The translations under genes and the position numbers were made by a program. This document shows positions 60,313 through 64,000 of a DNA stretch of 64,000 nucleotides, piece by piece (the first letter of the stretch is position 1; every line of letters starts with the position of its first letter). Below the pieces are notes generated by a model that searched no databases, was not told the DNA's origin, and saw only the letters and a program-made list of their open reading frames with translations. The DNA comes from Streptomyces sp. V4I2 (GTDB taxonomy: Bacteria > Actinomycetota > Actinomycetes > Streptomycetales > Streptomycetaceae): assembly GCF_030817655.1 (NCBI RefSeq), contig NZ_JAUSZM010000003.1, positions 9,052,001-9,116,000 of the forward strand, in the 5' to 3' direction.

Positions 60313-61020
60313 ATGACCGTGCGAGTCCGCGACGGCCTGCGACAAGAGATACTGGACGCGAACCTCGCCATCCCGCAGGTCGGCCTCGCGACCCTGACCT
60401 GGGGCAACGTGAGCGCAGTCGATCGTGAGGCAGGGGTGTTCGTCATCAAGCCGTCCGGCGTCCCCTACAAGGACCTCGCCCTCGACCACCTGGTGACGGT
60501 TCGCCTGGCCGACGGCGCTGTCGTCGCGGGCGACCTGCGTCCCTCCACCGACGCCGAGACCCACCGCTGCCTGTACCTGGCGTTCCCGTCCATCGGTGGT
60601 GTCACCCACACCCACTCCACCCACGCGGTGGCCTTCGCCCAGGCGCGCCGCGAGATACCGGTGCTGGGCACCACCCACGCGGACACCTTCAACGGCCCCG
60701 TCCCCTGCACCCCCGACCTCACCGCCGAGCAGTGCGCCAAGGACTACGAGTACAACACCGGCCGCGTCATCGTGGACATGCTGAAAGAGGACGAACAGAA
60801 AGCCGTCGAGGTCCCCGGCGCCCTCGTCGCGGGCCACGGCCCCTTCACCTGGGGCCCCACAGCCCGCAAGTCCCTCGAACACGCCATCATCTGCGAGGCC
60901 GTCGCCGACATCGCCCTCCACACGTTCACACTGGGCCCCACCGCCCCGCCGCCACAGCACCTGCTGGACCGCCATTACACTCGCAAACACGGTCCCGACG
61001 CTTACTACGGGAACCCGTGA
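60313..61020 (+). CDS. araD: L-ribulose-5-phosphate 4-epimerase
   Basis: 235 residues of the class II aldolase/epimerase family. TLTWGNVSAVDRE and KPSGVPYKDLALD bind the phosphate. THTHSTHAVAFAQA gives two zinc His residues, and the third is in VAGHGPFTWG. It converts L-ribulose 5-phosphate to D-xylulose 5-phosphate, ending the arabinose pathway. AAGGAG lies 10 nt upstream. It is the last gene before the right end of the island. Confidence 0.93.
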   Translation: MTVRVRDGLRQEILDANLAIPQVGLATLTWGNVSAVDREAGVFVIKPSGVPYKDLALDHLVTVRLADGAVVAGDLRPSTDAETHRCLYLAFPSIGGVTHTHSTHAVAFAQARREIPVLGTTHADTFNGPVPCTPDLTAEQCAKDYEYNTGRVIVDMLKEDEQKAVEVPGALVAGHGPFTWGPTARKSLEHAIICEAVADIALHTFTLGPTAPPPQHLLDRHYTRKHGPDAYYGNP

Positions 61021-61336
61021 GGCTACGCCATACGCAGACTCACCGGCTCCCGGCTACTACTGTGCGGCTCACCGGTTGCACGACACCGAACGGCGACTCG
61101 ACGGCAAGTGCGGCGAACTCACGCGCGAGGCCGGGAGGGCTCACGTCGTGACGGGTCCTGGCGAACCGGCCTCTCGACTGGGCTGCGGCCCTCGGACGCG
61201 TGCGTCACGGCATGCTCCGTGGGGACCAGTTGGGGACCTGAGGGTGTCCGCGCACCTGAACAGCACGCACGGCACCGCACGCTGTGCACCCTGGGTTCTG
61301 ACCGTATGTGCAGACAAAAGGGATGACCCCCTACTC
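61021..61336. other. 316-bp right-end segment of the island, no gene
   Basis: It contains GGGGACCAGTTGGGGACC (61221-61238), which matches the arm-type repeat beside attL at 16 of 18 positions. No coding sequence is supported. The short frames here read into the att copy. Confidence 0.5.
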
Positions 61337-61379
61337 CTGGGGGTCAAGGGGTCGCAGGTTCAAATCCTGTCGTCCCGAC
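61337..61379 (+). other. attR core (43-bp direct repeat of the tRNA-Pro 3' end)
   Basis: Identical with 45494-45536 over 43 bp, same orientation. The 5' half of a tRNA is missing upstream (the acceptor, D arm and anticodon stem are not present), so this is not a second tRNA gene but the duplicated integration site. Confidence 0.85.
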
Positions 61380-61387
61380 GGTGTGAA

Positions 61388-61424
61388 GGGTCTTCGCGGG
61401 TGAACACCTGCGGGGGCCCTTTTT
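61388..61424 (+). terminator. terminator, probably the original tRNA-Pro terminator
   Basis: GGGTCTTCGCGGGTG pairs imperfectly with CACCTGCGGGGGCCC and is followed by TTTTT. Its position 8 nt after the att core suggests that it followed the tRNA before the island inserted. Confidence 0.65.
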
Positions 61425-61619
61425 CGTGCGAGCCGGTGGTGCGGGCGGCGGGAGCGGTCGTACACACCCTCGCTGCCCAGCTGCGGCGGGCCGCGGAACG
61501 CTTCCAGGTCAGCCAGCCACACCACCAACGCCCCGGGACAGCACACCTAGGAGTGCTGTCCCGCCGGATCTTGGCCGGCCGTCGCCAGTAGCTCTGCGAC
61601 CAGGGGGTTTTGCTCGTCT

Positions 61620-61868
61620 TTTCGCCAAGCGAGCCGGTTCCCACGAGGGCGCACACCGTTTGCCACTCCACTGCGTGCTGGGCCACTTGAGGTGTGAAAC
61701 CGCTGCGATGCGGAGGCGGGTGATCTGGTCGTGCAGTTGCGGGCCGACCGTGCGGGGTAGGACCACGAAGGGAGATTCCGCCAACTGCGCCAGGTTCAGG
61801 GTCCGTTGGGCGGCCAGAGAGTGGGTGGACGGCAGCACGGCCACCAGGGCGTGACGGCCGCCTACGGA
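61620..61868 (-). pseudogene. LysR-family regulator remnant (substrate-binding domain)
   Basis: One frame reads VLPSTHSLAAQRTLNLAQLA, then ESPFVVLPRTVGPQLHDQIT. After a shift near 61705 the next frame reads RSGFTPQVAQHAVEWQTVCALVG. Together they match the central effector-binding domain of LysR-type regulators. The HTH and the C-terminus are absent, so it is a double-truncated, frameshifted pseudogene. It lies just outside the island. Confidence 0.65.
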
Positions 61869-61889
61869 CGGGTCGGCGTGCCCCCTCGC

Positions 61890-62468
61890 TCACAGCGCCG
61901 GAACGGGGAAGAGCACGGATACCTTCGCGCCCGCTTCCCGAGTCGGCGCCGAGCTCACGGCCCGCACCGTGGTCCGGGTCCGGCTGCCCGCGAAGACGAA
62001 CAGGCGCAGTACCAGGAAACGCCCGATACCGGCGAGCCCGGCGGCGGTGAGGTAGACGACCTGCTCGTAGAGCACTCCCGCCGACGGCTGCACGAGGTGC
62101 AGGACGAGCACCGCGGTGGAGGTCACCACGTAGGCGGCCGTGGCCGACCCCGCGGACTGCCAGTGCTGGCGCCATCCGGCATGCCCTGCCCCGAAGGTGA
62201 AGCGTGCGTGGAGCTCTGTGCTGAGCAGCGTGGAGGCGACGGTGATCAGCGCGTTCGCCGCAGTCCAGGGCATCAGGGCGGCGAGCACCGGCACGGCGCC
62301 GCTGGAAGCCACCCCGACTCCGCCGCCGAGCAGAACGAACCGGGTGAAGGAGGCGAGCGGGCCGGCGGCGGCCGGGGTCCGTCGTGCCGCGGCGGGGTCG
62401 GTCGCCGTTCGCTCCTCATCCCGGGCCCGGTCAGTCGTCCCCGGCTTCGGCGAGACCAGCGACTTCAT
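61890..62468 (-). CDS. GtrA-like four-helix membrane protein
   Basis: 192 residues from the ATG at 62468 (GAAGGGA upstream). After about 50 polar residues come four helices: FTRFVLLGGGVGVASSGAVPVL, TAANALITVASTLLSTELHARF, ATAAYVVTSTAVLVLHLV and VVYLTAAGLAGIGRFLVLRLFVF. The FxRFxxxGG start and the polar ARFTFG after helix 2 are typical of the GtrA family, involved in moving or modifying lipid-linked sugars. Some members are solitary, as here. No glycosyltransferase is adjacent. Confidence 0.72.
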   Translation of the reverse strand: MKSLVSPKPGTTDRARDEERTATDPAAARRTPAAAGPLASFTRFVLLGGGVGVASSGAVPVLAALMPWTAANALITVASTLLSTELHARFTFGAGHAGWRQHWQSAGSATAAYVVTSTAVLVLHLVQPSAGVLYEQVVYLTAAGLAGIGRFLVLRLFVFAGSRTRTTVRAVSSAPTREAGAKVSVLFPVPAL

Positions 62469-62715
62469 GGGATGTCCCTTCGGATGAGGGAGCTGATGGA
62501 CCTCCCCGACCTTTTGAATTACGATCATACGGTAATAAGTCGCGGACCCTCCTCGCAAGGGTCTGGCAGGCTTGGGATTATGACCGTACTCACATGTGGG
62601 TGGACGGCAGTCTGGATGCGCGGCAGCACTCGCGGGTGTCGAGGCCCCGCATGCGGCGTGGTGGGCTGCTCGCTTGAGCTTCGAAGCGGCGGATCATCTG
62701 CGCGAGGAGGACCGA

Positions 62716-62999
62716 GTGCCCATCACGCGCCTACAGGCCACTTGGGTCGACCTCGTACGGCGGTTGACCGCGAGCCGTGCTCGCCTTATGCGTGCCCGCG
62801 ACGTCGGGCTCTCCCAGCACGCACCCCGGCTCCTCGACGAGCACTCCTACGCGTCACTCCTGATCGTCCGGGACTCGCCACCCCGGCGATGCGCGTCGAG
62901 ATCCGGGCGGTCGCGTACGTCGGACAGAGCGTCAGACGGCAGTGCGGCCGGCTCCTCGAAGCCTCGCGCGCCGCACAAAGCCCCACGTTAATTCCATGA
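62716..62999 (+). pseudogene. small helical ORF, possibly frameshifted
   Basis: A GTG at 62716 is preceded at 5 nt by GAGGAGG. The first ~54 residues look like real protein: RLQATWVDLVRRLTASRARL, then RDVGLSQHAPRLLDEHSYAS. After about 62877 this frame becomes Arg/Ser-rich. Another frame continues plausibly (MRVEIRAVAYVGQSVRRQCG, RLLEASRAAQ) to a stop at 62999. A one-base indel would join them into about 94 residues. No family is recognised. Confidence 0.3.
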
Positions 63000-63053
63000 A
63001 ACCCCCATTGCCGTCCGCCCGGTCGAAGCCCTAACGTCAGCGCAAAGCCAGCA

Positions 63054-63078
63054 GTGCTATTGCACTGTGCAATAGCAC
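63054..63078. promoter_or_regulatory. perfect 25-bp palindrome upstream of GH127
   Basis: GTGCTATTGCAC (63054-63065) and GTGCAATAGCAC (63067-63078) are exact inverse complements around a single T. The site ends 17 nt before the GH127 ATG, overlapping where RNA polymerase or a ribosome would bind, so repression is the likely mode. Confidence 0.75.
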
Positions 63079-63095
63079 ATACTACTGGGGTTTCC

Positions 63096-64000
63096 ATGAC
63101 ATCAGAGCAGGTCATCCCGCTGTCCACCGTGCGCATCACCGGCGGCCTGCTCCGGCACTGGCAGGACCGGAACCGGCGGTCGACCGTTCCGCACGCCATC
63201 GGGCAACTGCGCGCCGCGGGCAACGTGGACAACCTGAGCCGGCTGCTCGTGAACGACCCTCCGGCCTATCGCGGGCGTTATCCGTTCCTCGACACCGACC
63301 TGTACAAGACGCTCGAAGGTCTGGCGTACGAGCTCGGTGCGGGCGAAGCGGACGACGGTGTACGGGAGTTCTTCGACGAGGTGGTCGGCCTCCTTGAGCG
63401 GGTGCAGGCCGAGGACGGCTACCTGAACTCGTTCTTCCAGGACCCGGAAGCGGCCAAGAAGCCCTGGGAGGACCTGGCCTGGGGACACGAGTTGTACAAC
63501 CTCGGTCATCTGATCCAGGCCGCCGTCGCGGCCGGCCAGCGGATGGGCGACCGCCGCCTGCTCGAAGTGGCCGTGAAATTCGCCGACTTGGCCGTACGGC
63601 GCTTCGGCGAGGGCCGCGAAGAGGCCACCTGCGGCCACCCCGAGGTGGAGATGGCCCTGGTCGAGCTGTACCGGGAGACCGGCAACCGCGACTACCTCAC
63701 CCAGGCGGGCCTGTTCCTGGACCGGCGCGGCCACGGGCATCTGAAGCACAGCGTCTTTCCCCCGGAGTATTTCCAGGACCACCTGCCCTTCCGCCAGTTG
63801 CCCTCGGTCACCGGACACGCGGTCCGCATGGCCTACCTGGCCGCCGGAGCGGCCGACCTCTACCGGGAGACCGGCGACCGGACCCTGTTCGACACGCTCG
63901 ACCGGCTCTGGGACGACATGGTCGCCACCAAGCTCTACTTCACCGGCGGGCTCGGCAGCCGGCACTCGGACGAGGCCATCGGCGACCGCTACGAACTGCC
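63096..64000 (+). CDS. GH127 beta-L-arabinofuranosidase (DUF1680), truncated by window end
   Basis: The first 301 residues are visible, with no signal peptide. The start VIPLSTVRITGGLLRHWQDRN, then NLSRLL.....YRGRYPFLDTDLYKTLEGLAYEL, QAEDGYLNSFFQDP and WEDLAWGHELYNLGHLIQAA are typical of GH127 enzymes, which release beta-L-arabinofuranose from hydroxyproline-linked or other arabino-oligosaccharides in the cytoplasm. The later catalytic Cys and zinc site lie beyond the window. YFTGGLGSRHSDEAIGDRYE near the end is the expected family motif. It lies 1.7 kb outside the arabinose island but fits the same diet. Confidence 0.9.
   Translation, partial: MTSEQVIPLSTVRITGGLLRHWQDRNRRSTVPHAIGQLRAAGNVDNLSRLLVNDPPAYRGRYPFLDTDLYKTLEGLAYELGAGEADDGVREFFDEVVGLLERVQAEDGYLNSFFQDPEAAKKPWEDLAWGHELYNLGHLIQAAVAAGQRMGDRRLLEVAVKFADLAVRRFGEGREEATCGHPEVEMALVELYRETGNRDYLTQAGLFLDRRGHGHLKHSVFPPEYFQDHLPFRQLPSVTGHAVRMAYLAAGAADLYRETGDRTLFDTLDRLWDDMVATKLYFTGGLGSRHSDEAIGDRYEL

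Larger units (their letters stand above)
62469..63095. other. 627-bp intergenic region with an operator and a doubtful small ORF
   Basis: It separates the GtrA-like gene (minus) from the GH127 gene (plus). It holds one candidate small ORF with a good ribosome site (62716-62999) and a perfect 25-bp palindrome (63054-63078). The remainder (62469-62700) shows nothing that I can support. Confidence 0.5.

Noticed and set aside
61337..61379. A second tRNA gene
   Set aside because: Only the 3' part of tRNA-Pro is present. The acceptor 5' strand, D arm and anticodon 5' stem are missing.

Overview
The window reads as chromosome of a high-GC actinobacterium, most likely Streptomyces or a close relative. 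The signs are strong third-position G/C bias, long antisense shadow ORFs, dense ATGA-coupled operons, many LacI/GntR/MarR/TetR regulators, lipoprotein sugar-binding proteins and Tat-type secretion signals. There is no rRNA operon, CRISPR array, intact IS element or intact integrase.

Layout. (1) 1-6225 (minus strand): an extracellular-polysaccharide cluster with a GT2 glycosyltransferase, a one-TM protein, a large multi-pass protein and a Wzx-like flippase. Several members look gutted: a GT4 glycosyltransferase without its C-terminal domain that runs in frame into the next GT4, a polysaccharide deacetylase cut to about 55 recognisable residues, and two vestigial ORFs (43 and 10 codons) that keep start/stop coupling. 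(2) 6986-14353: a sugar-nucleotide cassette (UDP-glucose dehydrogenase, UDP-glucuronate decarboxylase-type enzyme, glucose-1-phosphate thymidylyltransferase, dTDP-glucose dehydratase, GH15 hydrolase, divergent galE). Regions 1 and 2 share a TTTACGACGTAAA-type palindrome at three places. (3) 14476-29989: polyol/inositol-type catabolism with a GntR regulator, IolC-like kinase, ribose-type ABC transporter, IolE-like protein, four Gfo/Idh dehydrogenases, an SDR, a PhyH-type oxygenase and two LacI regulators. (4) 30152-35687 and 42022-43041: a MarR regulator with six matching operators in front of itself, a zinc alcohol dehydrogenase, a DHA2 exporter and an esterase, plus an orphan sensor kinase. 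(5) 36578-41970: an aromatic-acid meta-cleavage cluster with a GntR/FCD regulator, GalB-like PIG-L hydratase, GalC-like aldolase, GalD-like tautomerase and a VOC-family ring-cleavage dioxygenase. It is followed by an MFS gene and a Ldh2-family dehydrogenase that a deletion has wrecked and joined. (6) 43063-45368: a TetR/MFS exporter pair with a tandem operator.

(7) 45462-61379: a genomic island of about 15.8 kb. It begins at an intact tRNA-Pro(GGG), and 43 bp of the tRNA 3' end recur exactly at 61337-61379, as expected of attL and attR. It carries an arabinose/arabinan programme: secreted GH51 and GH54 arabinofuranosidases, a LacI regulator with lac-like operators, a ribose-type ABC transporter and araB-araA-araD. 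No integrase is left. Just outside lie a LysR remnant, a GtrA-like membrane protein and the start of a GH127 beta-L-arabinofuranosidase behind a perfect 25-bp palindrome.

In function, regions 1-2 make activated sugars and assemble or export a surface glycan. Regions 3, 5 and 7 are catabolic modules for plant-derived carbon (inositols, gallate-like aromatics, arabinan). Regions 4 and 6 are small efflux or detoxification regulons. The strongest leads are the arabinan island, the gallate-type cluster with an unexpected dioxygenase class, the six-site MarR regulon and the repeated internal deletions in the polysaccharide cluster.
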